Shown: positions 51,496 through 60,663, counted from the first letter of the stretch. The stretch is 62,554 nt of DNA from Planctomycetota bacterium (GCA_020849665.1 JADLFX010000025.1:1-62554), one strand, 5' to 3'. Notes: generated by a model from the letters alone, not told the origin. Translations and numbers: made by a program.

Positions 51496-53802
51496 CTACC
51501 GGCCGGGATTGAGCGTCAGCCCCCTGGTGAACGCCACCAGGAACCGCGCGCCGGTGTCCGCCACCGCGCCCTGCATCTGCAGGCCGAGGCCCACGAGCGC
51601 CGGGTCGTTGGGGATGGCGAAGCCGATCAGCGCGCCCTGCGCCGGCACGCCGAGCGCCAGGGCGAGCGTGGGTTCGACCAGCAGCGCGCCGCCCACTCCG
51701 GTGCCGAGGTTGGCCCGCTCCTCGGAGAGCACGAGGACTCCCGCCGTGGCCACGCCCGCCGGGTTGCCCAGCTTGAGGCCGACGACCGTTCCGAGGACCG
51801 GCCGGCCGCTGAGCGTGAGCTCGGGGACCACGGCCGCGGTCCCGGGGTAGCCGGCGCCGTAGTTGCCCCAGGTCGCGCCGCGCGTCACGCGCACCGTGCC
51901 GGTGTTCGAGTGCACCGAGCCGTCCCAGGCGAGGAACGTGAACGTGTCCTGCCCGGCGAAGCCGGGATCCGGGTGGTAGGTCGCGAGGTTGCCATTCACC
52001 CCCACGCGGCCATGCTCCGGCTGCTGGACGATCTTGAACGTCAGCGGATTGGCGTCCGGGTCGGTCGCCACCAGAGTGACCGATACGGGCACATCCACGG
52101 CGGTGGCCGTCCCGTCCTGCGCGACGGGGCGACCGTTGGTCGACGGATCGCCGTTGCTGGGTCCCCGGTGGCAGGCGTAGCAGCTCACCTGGCTGCCCTC
52201 GGCGAAGGTCTTGGTGCCGTACTTGGTCGCATACGAGCGTGTGGCGGCGACGACCGCGAGGACCGTGCCCCGGTAGTCGGTGCCGTGGCAGTTGCGGCAG
52301 CCGAGACTGCCGTTCAGCTCGACATGGTCGCCGTGCTCGTCCACCCACCACTGCCCGACCGTGTGCAGGCCATGCGGCCCGCCCGTGGCGGTGCGCGGTT
52401 CGGTCACGTGGCAGGCCAGGCACTCGGAGAGCGTCCCGGCGTGGCCCTGGAGGGTGATGCTCTGCACGTTGTCGTTGGCGTGCGTGGCCGGGTACTCGGC
52501 GTGGGTCGATCCGTGGCAGGCCTCGCAGTTCAGGTCGCCGTGGCCGTACGAGAAGCGGTAGAGGGAGAACCCGGGCGCGGGCACGTCGGGATCGGTGGCG
52601 AAGGTCTGGTCCCGGGCGACGCGCAGCTTGCCGGTGGACGGGTCGAAGGCATCGGTGTAGCGGATCTGGCCGTTGTTGAGCACGGCGGTGCCGGTGTGGC
52701 AGGCCTGGCAGGCGGGCTGGTCGAGCCAGCCGGTGCGCAGCGCGTTGCCGACCTTGCTCATGCTGCCGTGGCAGTTCTGGCACTGGATCGCGAGGGCGCC
52801 GTTGCTCGCCACGGCGGCGCCCATCGCGCCGCGCAGGCAGCGCGTCTCCGAGCCCGGGTGGCAGACGTAGCACGCGCTGCGGTTGACCACGTCCTCGAGA
52901 CGCAGTCCGTTGCGCGGATCCACGACGACGGCGTGCGAAGCGTGCATCGCGGCCGTGAGCGCGGAGATGCCGGGCAGCCCGGTGCCGGGGAGCGCGTTCG
53001 AGGCGTGGCACTTCGCGCACAGGATCGGCTTGCCGGCCTGGCGCACGGTGGCCTCCAGTCCGGCGGCCAGGTAGCCCGCGGTGGCCAGGGCCTGCTGGTA
53101 GATCACGGTACCGGCGTGGTTGTCGTCGTGCCGCCGCAGGATGTTGAGCCGGTAGTCGCGCTGATGATCCGGCTCGTACACCCAGCCGCCGGCCGGGCGC
53201 GCGGGCGTCGGCGACCCGGAGGCATGGCAGAGCGAGCAATCCATCTCGTCGGACACCGGCAGCACGACCTGCGTGCTCGCGCGTTCGATCTGGTTCGCGT
53301 CGCGCGCCACGACGCGCATCATCGGATAGGGCCGCTTGTGCCTGGCGTCGTCGTAGGGCGTGATCGGGATGCCCTCGGCGTGGAATGTCGCGGTCGCCGG
53401 CGCGAATGCCATGGCCTGCGGCTGGTTCTGCGGCCCCGGCATGTTGTGCCCGGCGAGGCCGGTGTCCGGGGTCTTGGAGCCGCCGTACAACACGTCGGCG
53501 AAGCTCCAGTAGTTGGTCTTCCCGGCCGAGCTCCGGTTGATCGAGCCGCCCGGATCGGCCACGGCCTCATAGGTCACCGTGAACCCGCCCGCGGCGCGCA
53601 CCAACCGACCCGAGCCGTCGATCAGCTGTGCGTGCAGGTTGTTGAAGGGCGGCAGGATCGAGAACACCGAGTAGTCGGCATCCATGCAGTGCATGCCGAG
53701 GTCGTTCCAGGCGATCAGCTTGAAGCCCGGCGCCGGAGGCAGCGCCAGCGCGAGACTCGCGGCGGCGAGGCCGCCCGCGAGCAGGAGCTTGGTCTTGTTC
53801 AT
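51496..53802 (-). CDS. secreted nine-heme c-type cytochrome with Ig-like and shared C-terminal modules
   Basis: 768 residues from ATG 53802; signal peptide 1-21. An N-terminal beta domain opens with LIAWNDLGMHCMDADYSVF. Nine CxxCH heme sites lie at Cys 189, 262, 311, 341, 365, 426, 461, 502 and 541. A cadherin/Big_9-like domain follows (about 580-650: ATDPDANPLTFKIVQQPEHG and DTFTFLAWDG), then a C-terminal ~110-residue beta module (IPNDPALVGLGLQMQ) also seen in the protein at 36599. Likely an extracellular or periplasmic electron carrier; partner unknown and no maturation genes nearby. The N-terminal C-M pair is not a heme site. Confidence 0.9.
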   Translation of the reverse strand: MNKTKLLLAGGLAAASLALALPPAPGFKLIAWNDLGMHCMDADYSVFSILPPFNNLHAQLIDGSGRLVRAAGGFTVTYEAVADPGGSINRSSAGKTNYWSFADVLYGGSKTPDTGLAGHNMPGPQNQPQAMAFAPATATFHAEGIPITPYDDARHKRPYPMMRVVARDANQIERASTQVVLPVSDEMDCSLCHASGSPTPARPAGGWVYEPDHQRDYRLNILRRHDDNHAGTVIYQQALATAGYLAAGLEATVRQAGKPILCAKCHASNALPGTGLPGISALTAAMHASHAVVVDPRNGLRLEDVVNRSACYVCHPGSETRCLRGAMGAAVASNGALAIQCQNCHGSMSKVGNALRTGWLDQPACQACHTGTAVLNNGQIRYTDAFDPSTGKLRVARDQTFATDPDVPAPGFSLYRFSYGHGDLNCEACHGSTHAEYPATHANDNVQSITLQGHAGTLSECLACHVTEPRTATGGPHGLHTVGQWWVDEHGDHVELNGSLGCRNCHGTDYRGTVLAVVAATRSYATKYGTKTFAEGSQVSCYACHRGPSNGDPSTNGRPVAQDGTATAVDVPVSVTLVATDPDANPLTFKIVQQPEHGRVGVNGNLATYHPDPGFAGQDTFTFLAWDGSVHSNTGTVRVTRGATWGNYGAGYPGTAAVVPELTLSGRPVLGTVVGLKLGNPAGVATAGVLVLSEERANLGTGVGGALLVEPTLALALGVPAQGALIGFAIPNDPALVGLGLQMQGAVADTGARFLVAFTRGLTLNPGR

Positions 53803-54167
53803 GACGACACGACGGGTTGACGGAGCAGGAACCCACGCACCGATACGCGTGCACTCGTAGTCATGAGCCCCGCAGCTGAACAGGTGCCCTGCACGTGAGG
53901 TTGGCGGATCCGCAGCGCGCGTGTAGATCAAGGTCGCACGGCAATCGGACCCGGCGACGCCCATGCACCGAGCGGCGACCGCGTGTCGGTCATCCGCAGG
54001 CAGGCATCACGGCCCGGCCGGCCCGGCGCGAGTGCGCGGGACGCGCAGGGCCTTGACTTCCCGTCCGCGTGTTCGCGCCTCCCGGCGCGGCGCATACCAC
54101 GCGCACCCGCCCCTCGATCGCTGCGCGCGACGCAGGCGGGAGTGGCGCCACGCGCGTGGCGCGCCGC
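53803..54167 (-). other. 365-base region upstream of the cytochrome gene
   Basis: No convincing gene. It holds the probable cytochrome promoter region and, near 54145-54162, a hairpin that probably ends the neighbouring lipoprotein gene. On the minus strand it contains CTTGATCTAC (complement of 53922-53932), which resembles one half of an FNR-type site; the second half is missing. Confidence 0.45.
54145..54162 (-). terminator. hairpin after the THNG-repeat lipoprotein gene
   Basis: GCGCCAC (54145-54151) pairs with GTGGCGC (54156-54162) around GCGC, five bases beyond the minus-strand stop at 54168. Terminator-like. Confidence 0.45.
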
Positions 54168-54995
54168 TCAGCGCAAGTCGATCGAGCCGTTGTAGGTCGT
54201 GACCTCGAGCCGGCCCTTGCCGTCGCCCAGCGTCCCGGAGTACATGCGCCGCGACTCCTGCTGGCCCTGGAATCGCTCCGCCGGGCGGACGCTCCCGTTG
54301 TGCGTCCTGGCCTCGACCCGCGTCGACACGCCCTCGGCCAGCTCGATGCTCACGCCGCCGTTGTGCGTCACGAGGCTGCCGTCCACCGGACCGGCCTCCT
54401 TGGCCCAGACCTTCACGCGCCCGTTGTACGAGACCGCGTCCACCTTGCGCAGGGCACCGCTCACGTCGACCTCGCCGTTGTGGGTCTCGACCCGCACCTC
54501 GGCGCCGGACTCCTCCACGCGCGCGCCGCCGTTGTGGGTCGTCATGCGCGTCGGTCCCTGCATGCCCTTCGCCACCAGCCTGCCGTTGTGGCTCTGCAGC
54601 TGCACGGCCAGGGCGCGCGGCGCCTCCACCTCGAAGCTCACCACGGCGCCCCAGCCGGTCTGGCACTCCCTCCAGCGCCAGCCCAGCTCCAGGACCTCGC
54701 CCTTCCGCTCGCGCACGATCTCGACGTTGGCCAGCGCCTCCTCGGCGTCTGCCAGGTCGCTGCCGCCCGCCTTCTTGCGCACCGACACCCGCACCGGCCC
54801 CGTCTCCGCGCGGCCCTGGACCTCGATCGCGCCGTTGTGGGTGGAGGCCTCGATCCGCGTGAGGCCCTCGCCGGGCAGCTCGAAGCGTTCCTGCGCCTCG
54901 ACCCACTCCTGCGGGCCGAACGAGCAGCCGGCGAGTCCGGCCATGGAGCAGGCGAGGGCGATGAGCGAGCGGAGCCGGGTGGGTGTGCGGGACAT
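54168..54995 (-). CDS. lipoprotein with repeated T/S-H/Y-N-G beta turns (DUF4097-like)
   Basis: 275 residues from ATG 54995, which has an AAGG nine bases upstream. Lipobox LAGC at about residues 21-24 makes it a lipoprotein. The mature protein has eight repeats about 20-30 residues apart of a strand ending in T/S/A-H/Y-N-G followed by a hydrophobic residue: STHNGAIEV, QSHNGRLVA, TTHNGGARV, ETHNGEVDV, SYNGRVKV, VTHNGGVSI, RTHNGSVRP, TTYNGSIDL. This is the DUF4097/GIN-domain-like beta-helix pattern of adhesin-type proteins. Starts 67 bases after the upstream lipoprotein gene, so probably the last gene of that group. Confidence 0.82.
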   Translation of the reverse strand: MSRTPTRLRSLIALACSMAGLAGCSFGPQEWVEAQERFELPGEGLTRIEASTHNGAIEVQGRAETGPVRVSVRKKAGGSDLADAEEALANVEIVRERKGEVLELGWRWRECQTGWGAVVSFEVEAPRALAVQLQSHNGRLVAKGMQGPTRMTTHNGGARVEESGAEVRVETHNGEVDVSGALRKVDAVSYNGRVKVWAKEAGPVDGSLVTHNGGVSIELAEGVSTRVEARTHNGSVRPAERFQGQQESRRMYSGTLGDGKGRLEVTTYNGSIDLR

Positions 54996-55062
54996 GGCGA
55001 AGGCCTTACGGAGCGGGTGGCGGAGATTCTGACCTGGGTTCCACATGCAGGGTAGCCGGCGC

Positions 55063-55770
55063 TCAGGGTGGATCATTCCCCCGCCGTGTGTCCGGCCGGG
55101 TCGAGGCCGGAACCAGGAGCACCGCGTCGTCGCCGGCCGGGTCGAGGCCGACGAGGCCGAGGAGGAAGTCCAGGAACTCCAGCGGGTTCACCCCCACACG
55201 GGCGTGGACCACGCCGGCCGTCGCGCCCACCTCGAACCAGCTGCGGGTCCACACGTCGCGGATCGGCTCGCGCGCCTCCTGTCCCTCCTCCAGCAGGAAG
55301 CCGGTGAACGACGTCGCGCGCTGGTTGCGGGCGAAATCGCCGAAGTTGAAGAGCGAGAAGTACTCCACCGTGACCACGTCCTCGTGGCGGATCCACCGCT
55401 CGGCCGGCAGGGCCATGCTGGTCAGCGCCAGTCGGCCCAGGAAGAAGGCCTCGTCGAACGCCTCGGGCGGGGTCTCCTGGTACTCCTCGGAGAACCACTC
55501 GTAGGCGAGGCGGGGCGTGTTCACGACGTCGCTCGCCAACCAGAAGCCGTGCACGTCGCGGGAGTCCCACCCCACGACGTAGAGGTACGAGGCGAAGCCC
55601 AGGCCGGGCGACATGTAGGTCGTTGCCTTGGCATCCACGGTGAGACCGATGCCGCCGCCGGCGCTCAGCTTGACGCAGTCGCCGAGGTCGAGGAGGCGCG
55701 CGCTCGCGTAGTCGCCCAGCGCCTCGCACGAGGCGAGCAGCGCGAGCAGGAGTGGGGCCCCGCCCCTCAC
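55063..55770 (-). CDS. lipoprotein of unknown function
   Basis: 235 residues from GTG 55770, overlapping the previous stop as GTGA. MRGGAPLLLALLASC is a lipoprotein signal with lipobox LLASC (Cys15). The mature protein is Asp/Glu- and aromatic-rich, with GIGLTVDAKATTYMSPGLGF, WFSEEYQETPPEAFDEAFFL and a Pro/Asp-rich C-terminus. No family recognised; single-domain, envelope-attached. It is coupled to the coiled-coil gene upstream, which argues for a shared function. Confidence 0.75.
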   Translation of the reverse strand: MRGGAPLLLALLASCEALGDYASARLLDLGDCVKLSAGGGIGLTVDAKATTYMSPGLGFASYLYVVGWDSRDVHGFWLASDVVNTPRLAYEWFSEEYQETPPEAFDEAFFLGRLALTSMALPAERWIRHEDVVTVEYFSLFNFGDFARNQRATSFTGFLLEEGQEAREPIRDVWTRSWFEVGATAGVVHARVGVNPLEFLDFLLGLVGLDPAGDDAVLLVPASTRPDTRRGNDPP

Positions 55771-56807
55771 CGGTCCTTCAGCCTCCGCAGCGCGGTGTGC
55801 TGGTCCTCGCGGTCGGCGAGCTCCAGGAATTCGGCGTCGCCGTCGTCGCGCACGCGGAAGTACACCCGCAACCGGAGCGAGGCGCGCAGGCTCCAGAGAT
55901 TCTGGCCCTCGATCGGCTTCACCTCGAGTCCCGGATAGCTGGGCCCGTGCGTGCAGTAGAGCGCGATCGCCTGGAACGCGGCCTGGACCGCGCGCCGGTC
56001 CTTGTCGGCCATCGAGCGGTAGAAGGCGGCGCTCACGTACGGGATGCGGAACCGCTCCCGCACCGGCGGCGGTGGTGGCGGTGGCGCCTTGCGGCGCCGG
56101 CCCTTGGGCACCAGCGGCTCCAGCTCGGCCACGCGCTCCTCCAGCTCGCGGATCCGCGTCGCCTGCTCCGCGGACCGCAGGCGCTGCTCGTGCTCGCTGG
56201 CCGAGAGCAGCTCCAGCTCGCGCTCCAGGTCGCGCACGCGGCGGTCGTCGGCGGTGGCGGGTGGCGGGGGCGACTTGCCGGCATCGCGCGCCCGCTGCAC
56301 GGCGGCCAGCTCCGCCCGCTGCCGGGCAAGCTGTTCGTCGAGCGCTTCGACGCGCCGGCTCCACTCGGCGTCGCGTTCGCGCAGCCGCTGTGCGGTGTCG
56401 AGGGCGCGCTGGAGGTTGGCACGGCACTCGGCCAGCTCCTGTTCGCGCAGGCGCAGCACGGGCGCCAGGTCCACGGCCGGCGGCGCGGGCACCGCGGGGG
56501 CCGCGGCCGCCGCCGGACCCGACTCGGGCGCCTCGGCCGGAACCGTGCTTGCCATGCGCCCCGCCAGGAGGGCGCACACGCGGTCCAGGACCTCGGGGCT
56601 GGCCTTCTCCACGAGGAGCGGGGCCAGCACCGCGGCGGGCGCCTTCTCGGGGCGGTAGCCCTTGGGCACGATGCCCAGCTCCTGCGCGAGGGCGCGCAGG
56701 TCCCCCACGGGCACCAGCCGCTCCAGGAGGAACGCGAGCGGGACCTTGCCGCCCCCGCCGAGCGCGGCGGCCGCGAGCGTCTTGGCGTCCAGTCCGACTC
56801 CGGTCAC
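55767..56807 (-). CDS. coiled-coil protein with C-terminal RelE/ParE-like domain
   Basis: 346 residues from GTG 56807, overlapping the DUF885 stop (GTGA). Residues 1-85 form a small helical domain (GKVPLAFLLERLVPVGDLRAL). An Ala/Pro linker follows, then charged heptad-like helices at about 112-175 and 185-232, and a Pro-rich hinge (APPPPPPPV) near 241-249. The last ~95 residues follow a RelE/ParE order: helix FYRSMADKDRRAVQAAFQAI, then GLEVKPIEG, LWSLRASLRLRVYFRV and DAEFLELADREDQH, where RelE-type toxins have the I-Y-R-I and H-R/D strand. No antitoxin gene is adjacent. Fold assignment is inferred by pattern; function unknown. Confidence 0.7.
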   Translation of the reverse strand: MTGVGLDAKTLAAAALGGGGKVPLAFLLERLVPVGDLRALAQELGIVPKGYRPEKAPAAVLAPLLVEKASPEVLDRVCALLAGRMASTVPAEAPESGPAAAAAPAVPAPPAVDLAPVLRLREQELAECRANLQRALDTAQRLRERDAEWSRRVEALDEQLARQRAELAAVQRARDAGKSPPPPATADDRRVRDLERELELLSASEHEQRLRSAEQATRIRELEERVAELEPLVPKGRRRKAPPPPPPPVRERFRIPYVSAAFYRSMADKDRRAVQAAFQAIALYCTHGPSYPGLEVKPIEGQNLWSLRASLRLRVYFRVRDDGDAEFLELADREDQHTALRRLKDR

Positions 56808-58840
56808 AAGCCCATTCCTTTCGCCACCGCCGGCAGGGGCACCGGACCGAAGGCCAGGACCCGGTCCAGGAAGCGCCGCAGGTCGAAGGACGTGCCGTCG
56901 CGCCTGCGAGCCTTGTCGACCATCTCCGCGAGGAGACGGTAGCCCAGGTAGTACGAAAGCGGCCGCGTCGGCGCATCGATGTCGCGGGTGATCTCGGCCT
57001 TCGCGCTCTCGGGGGTGAGGCCCGCCTCGGTCACGAAGATGCGCGCGGCGGCGGCGGCATCGATCCGACCCGAGTGCAGCTCCGCGTCCACGACGACGCG
57101 CGCGGCGCGCCACAGGCGCATCTGCACCTGGGCGAAGCGCGTCGCCGCGTCCGGGAAGAACCCGCCCTGCGCCAGCATCTCCTCACAGTAGAGCGCCCAA
57201 CCTTCGGCGAACAACGTGGAGTAGAACGACCGGCGGAACGGCGTGAGCGGCCGCATCAGGTGCACGACGGTCTGCAGATGGTGCCCCGGCACCATCTCGT
57301 GCAGCGCCACCACCCTGGTCCAGGCGCGGTGATTGCCGCGCAGGCGCTCGGCACGCTGCGCGGCGTCCATCCACACCGCGGGTGGCGAGACCAGGTAGGT
57401 GCCGGTGTACCCGTGCGGGGAGGGACGGGCCCCGCCGTAGCCGCCGAACGCATAGGTGCGCGAGAGCGGCCCGTCGGTGACCGGCTGCACCACGCCGTGG
57501 CGTGCGGCCATCGGCACGGTCACGAGATCGTGGGTCACCACGAAGCGCAGCGCATCCTGCCAGCACTGCTCCGCGAAGGCGGGCAGCTCGGTCTCGCTCG
57601 GATGGTCGGCGGCCAGGAGTTCGCGCACCTCGCGCCAGCCCTTGCCGGGCGCGATCTGCTGCGCCAGCACGTCCAGCTCGCGCTGATGCGCGAGGATCGC
57701 CGCGCGCCCGGCCTGCACCAGCGCGTCGACGTCGTGTTCCAGGTGCTGGACGTGCCGCACCATCGCGACGAAGCGGGCCTCGCCCGCGGGCCTGCCGGCG
57801 ACCTTCCTGGGGAGCGCCGCGTCGGCGCGGATCCAGGCCAGCCCGTGACGCAGGAGCTCGAGGTCCACCGCGTCCTGGCCGGCGAGCGCGAGCTCGCCGA
57901 GCCCCGCGAGCTCCTCCTGCATCGCCGTGGCAGACGCCGGGTCGAGGCCGGCGGCATGACGCTGGGTGAGGTCGCGCAGGCGGTCGGCCGCGGTCCACCC
58001 GGCATCGACGGCGATCGCCACCTCGTCGACGTCCGCCGCGGCCGGGCCGTCCACCGCCACGAGCACGCGCCGCACCGGGTCGCCTTCGGGCAGGCGGGCC
58101 GCGATCCGGCGCCAGCCACGCGGCGCGCCGCCGTCCGCGCCGCCGTCCGCGCCGACCAGGGGCACGCGCACCGGCGCACCCTGCGCGCGCTCGACCTGCA
58201 GGAAGAGCCGCCCTTCCGCCCCGCCCCGCGTGAAGAGCGACACGTGCGGGAAGCGCCGCGCCGCGAACGGCCCCTGACCGCCCGCGCCCCATACGGTCAG
58301 CGCCTGCGCGGCGCCGGGCTCGATCCGTCCGTGCCCCGCGCCCACCGCGGCCGCGCCGCCGGGCCAGCCGGTCGCCGCCGGGCGCGAGCCCGGGCGCGCC
58401 CGACCGCGTCCGCGCGCCCCTGCGGGGCGCTCGCGATCCTCGAACGAGAGCCGCACGAGGTCGCGCCCCACCGCGGCGTTCAGGTCCAGTTCGGCCGAGC
58501 CCCGCATGCCGCCATCCGCGCCACGCAGACGCAGGCTCAAGCGGAACGGACCCGCAGGACGGTCGGCCTCCACCTCGAGCCAGCCGGGAAGGCTCCGTTC
58601 GTTCCCGCCGCGCAGCTGCACCCGGGCCGGGACGCCGGTGACGCGCACCTCGGGGGGCAGCCAGAACTCCAGGTCGAGCGTCTCGTCGATGGCATGGGCG
58701 ATGCGCACCTCGATCGGCACACGCGCGTCGGCCAGCACCATGCCCGGCCCGAGGCCGGCGAGCACGACCCGTGCCTGCGGGCGGGAGGTGGCAGCCTCCT
58801 GGGGCAGGAGCAGGAGCACGAAGAGGGCGGCACTGATCAT
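56804..58840 (-). CDS. exported DUF885-family metallopeptidase-like protein
   Basis: 678 residues from ATG 58840, signal peptide about 1-15. Residues ~20-270 are a beta-rich domain unlike the core family. The C-terminal part holds the DUF885 signature: H-E-x-x-x-G-H at 514-520 (LHEMVPGHHLQ), FAEGWALYCEEML and SYYLGYRLLAEM. DUF885 proteins are probable zinc peptidases, some lipoproteins; the histidines and the downstream Glu fit metal binding. Its stop overlaps the GTG of the coiled-coil gene. It is divergent from the PPK2 gene with 155 bases between. Confidence 0.85.
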   Translation of the reverse strand: MISAALFVLLLLPQEAATSRPQARVVLAGLGPGMVLADARVPIEVRIAHAIDETLDLEFWLPPEVRVTGVPARVQLRGGNERSLPGWLEVEADRPAGPFRLSLRLRGADGGMRGSAELDLNAAVGRDLVRLSFEDRERPAGARGRGRARPGSRPAATGWPGGAAAVGAGHGRIEPGAAQALTVWGAGGQGPFAARRFPHVSLFTRGGAEGRLFLQVERAQGAPVRVPLVGADGGADGGAPRGWRRIAARLPEGDPVRRVLVAVDGPAAADVDEVAIAVDAGWTAADRLRDLTQRHAAGLDPASATAMQEELAGLGELALAGQDAVDLELLRHGLAWIRADAALPRKVAGRPAGEARFVAMVRHVQHLEHDVDALVQAGRAAILAHQRELDVLAQQIAPGKGWREVRELLAADHPSETELPAFAEQCWQDALRFVVTHDLVTVPMAARHGVVQPVTDGPLSRTYAFGGYGGARPSPHGYTGTYLVSPPAVWMDAAQRAERLRGNHRAWTRVVALHEMVPGHHLQTVVHLMRPLTPFRRSFYSTLFAEGWALYCEEMLAQGGFFPDAATRFAQVQMRLWRAARVVVDAELHSGRIDAAAAARIFVTEAGLTPESAKAEITRDIDAPTRPLSYYLGYRLLAEMVDKARRRDGTSFDLRRFLDRVLAFGPVPLPAVAKGMGL

Positions 58841-58995
58841 TGGCCCCGCCACTCTAGCGAGGCGCGCCGGCCCTGCCGCGAGGGCCGATAATCCCTGCCG
58901 AGCCCGAGAGTCGCCGCAACCGGCGTCCCGCACGCGACGGGCCGCATCCCTCCGCGCGGTGGCCTCGCTGGCCCAACCCCACAAGGTCCCGACCG

Positions 58996-60471
58996 ATGCT
59001 CGACGACGCCCTCCTCGGCCTGAAGCTCTCGCGCGAAGAGTACGACCAGATCGTGCCCGGCCTGCGCACCGAGCTCCTCGACCTCCAGTTCGATCTCCTG
59101 GAGAGCGCTCGTTTCCCGGTGATCATCCTGGTCGCGGGCTACAAGACCGCGGGCAAGAGCGAGACCATCCAGGAGCTCCTGGGCTGGCTGGATCCACGCA
59201 CGGTGCAGGTGCAGGCAGAGACCCCGCCCGGCCCGGAGGATCGGGAGCGGCCCGGGCTCTTCCGCCACTGGCGCGACCTGCCACCGCGCGGCCGGATCGG
59301 CGTGTACTACTCGGGCTGGTACTTCGACCTCTTCCGCGCGATCGCGGAGGGCGAGCTGCGGCGCGCGGAGCTGCCCCAGGCATTCGTCCAGGTGCAGCGC
59401 TTCGAGCGTCAGCTGGTCGACGAGGGCGCGTTGGTCCTCAAGTTCCTCCTGCACATCTCGGCCAAAGAACGGCGCCGGCGCCTGAAGAAGTGGGCCAAGG
59501 ACCCTCACAAGCGCTGGTGGCTCACGCAGCACGACTGGCAGCTGGCGAAGAAGGGCAAGTCCCTGCACGGGATCTTCGAGCGTGTGATCACGGCCACCGA
59601 TCACCACGCCGCGCCCTGGACCATCGTGGACGCAGGCGACGAGTACCACCGCGAGGTCACGGTCGCGCAGCACGTCGTCGCGGCGCTGCGCGCCCGGCTG
59701 CAGGCGCCCGCGCCGGCGCCGACCAGGCCCGCCGCCGTGCCCGCGCAGCCCCCGGCGGTGCCCAACGTCATCAGCCGTCTGGATCTGGGCCAGCGCCTCG
59801 AGGAAGACGAATACGAGCGCCAGATCGACAAGTGGGAGGCCCGGCTGGCCCGGCTGGTGCAGCAGCCCGGATTCCAGCGGCGCTCGGTGTGCGCGGTGTT
59901 CGAGGGCACCGACGCGGCCGGCAAGGGCGGCGCGATCCGCCGGATCACCAACGCGATCGATGCGCGCATCCACCGCGTGGTGCGCATCGCCAAGCCCACC
60001 GACGAGGAGGCCGCCCAACCGTGGATGTGGCGCTTCTGGCGCCATCTGCCGCGGCGCGGGCACCTCACGATCTTCGACCGCAGCTGGTACGGCCGGGTGC
60101 TGGTGGAGCGGGTCGAGGGGTTCTGCCAGCCGCACGAGTGGCAGCGGGCCTTCGACGAGATCAAGGACTTCGAGACCACCCTCCTCCAGGCCGGCGTGGT
60201 GGTGGTGAAGCAGTGGCTGCAGATCAGCAAGGAGGAGCAGTTGCGCCGCTTCGAGGCGCGTCGCGACACCCCCTACAAGCGCCAGAAGCTCACCGACGAG
60301 GATTGGCGCAACCGCGAGAAGTGGGACGAGTACCAGGCCGCGGTCGTGGACATGATCCAGCGGACCAGCACCGCGGACGCGCCCTGGACCCTGGTGGAGG
60401 CCGAGGACAAGCTCTTCGCCCGGGTGAAGGTGCTGAAGACCCTGTGCAAGGCGATCGAGGCGGCACTCTGA
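58996..60471 (+). CDS. pap: two-domain PPK2: polyphosphate:AMP phosphotransferase type
   Basis: 491 residues from ATG 58996 with AAGG nine bases upstream. Two PPK2 domains are fused. The N-domain has a modified Walker A GYKTAGKS (48-55) and YYSGWYFDLFRA where the active domain has DRSWYGRV. The C-domain has the canonical GTDAAGKG (304-311), FDRSWYGRVLVERVEGF and KQWLQISKEEQLRRF. This class II PPK2 layout makes ADP from AMP using polyphosphate, with catalysis in the C-domain. Neighbour genes give no pathway context. Confidence 0.93.
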   Translation: MLDDALLGLKLSREEYDQIVPGLRTELLDLQFDLLESARFPVIILVAGYKTAGKSETIQELLGWLDPRTVQVQAETPPGPEDRERPGLFRHWRDLPPRGRIGVYYSGWYFDLFRAIAEGELRRAELPQAFVQVQRFERQLVDEGALVLKFLLHISAKERRRRLKKWAKDPHKRWWLTQHDWQLAKKGKSLHGIFERVITATDHHAAPWTIVDAGDEYHREVTVAQHVVAALRARLQAPAPAPTRPAAVPAQPPAVPNVISRLDLGQRLEEDEYERQIDKWEARLARLVQQPGFQRRSVCAVFEGTDAAGKGGAIRRITNAIDARIHRVVRIAKPTDEEAAQPWMWRFWRHLPRRGHLTIFDRSWYGRVLVERVEGFCQPHEWQRAFDEIKDFETTLLQAGVVVVKQWLQISKEEQLRRFEARRDTPYKRQKLTDEDWRNREKWDEYQAAVVDMIQRTSTADAPWTLVEAEDKLFARVKVLKTLCKAIEAAL

Positions 60472-60663
60472 CGCCTGCGGCAGGAGGCGGGCGCTCCCGC
60501 GCGAGCATGACCCGCGGACTGGCAGCGGAAACAACTCCGCACGGGGAACACGCCGCCCCCCCGGCTTAGTCTCGGGAACGGATCCCCGTTGCCGCGCGAC
60601 CTGGCCCCGTCCGCGCCGGGCACGAACGCGGGATTCCCACCGTCCGGCGGTCCCGGCCAACCC

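Noticed and set aside
53922..53932. An FNR-like half site upstream of the cytochrome gene
   Set aside because: Only TTGAT is present; the partner half ATCAA at the right spacing is missing, so it is within chance expectation.
55063..56807. A classical toxin-antitoxin pair (RelE with antitoxin)
   Set aside because: The RelE-like region is the C-terminal part of a long coiled-coil protein, and neither neighbour looks like an antitoxin, being a lipoprotein and a peptidase.
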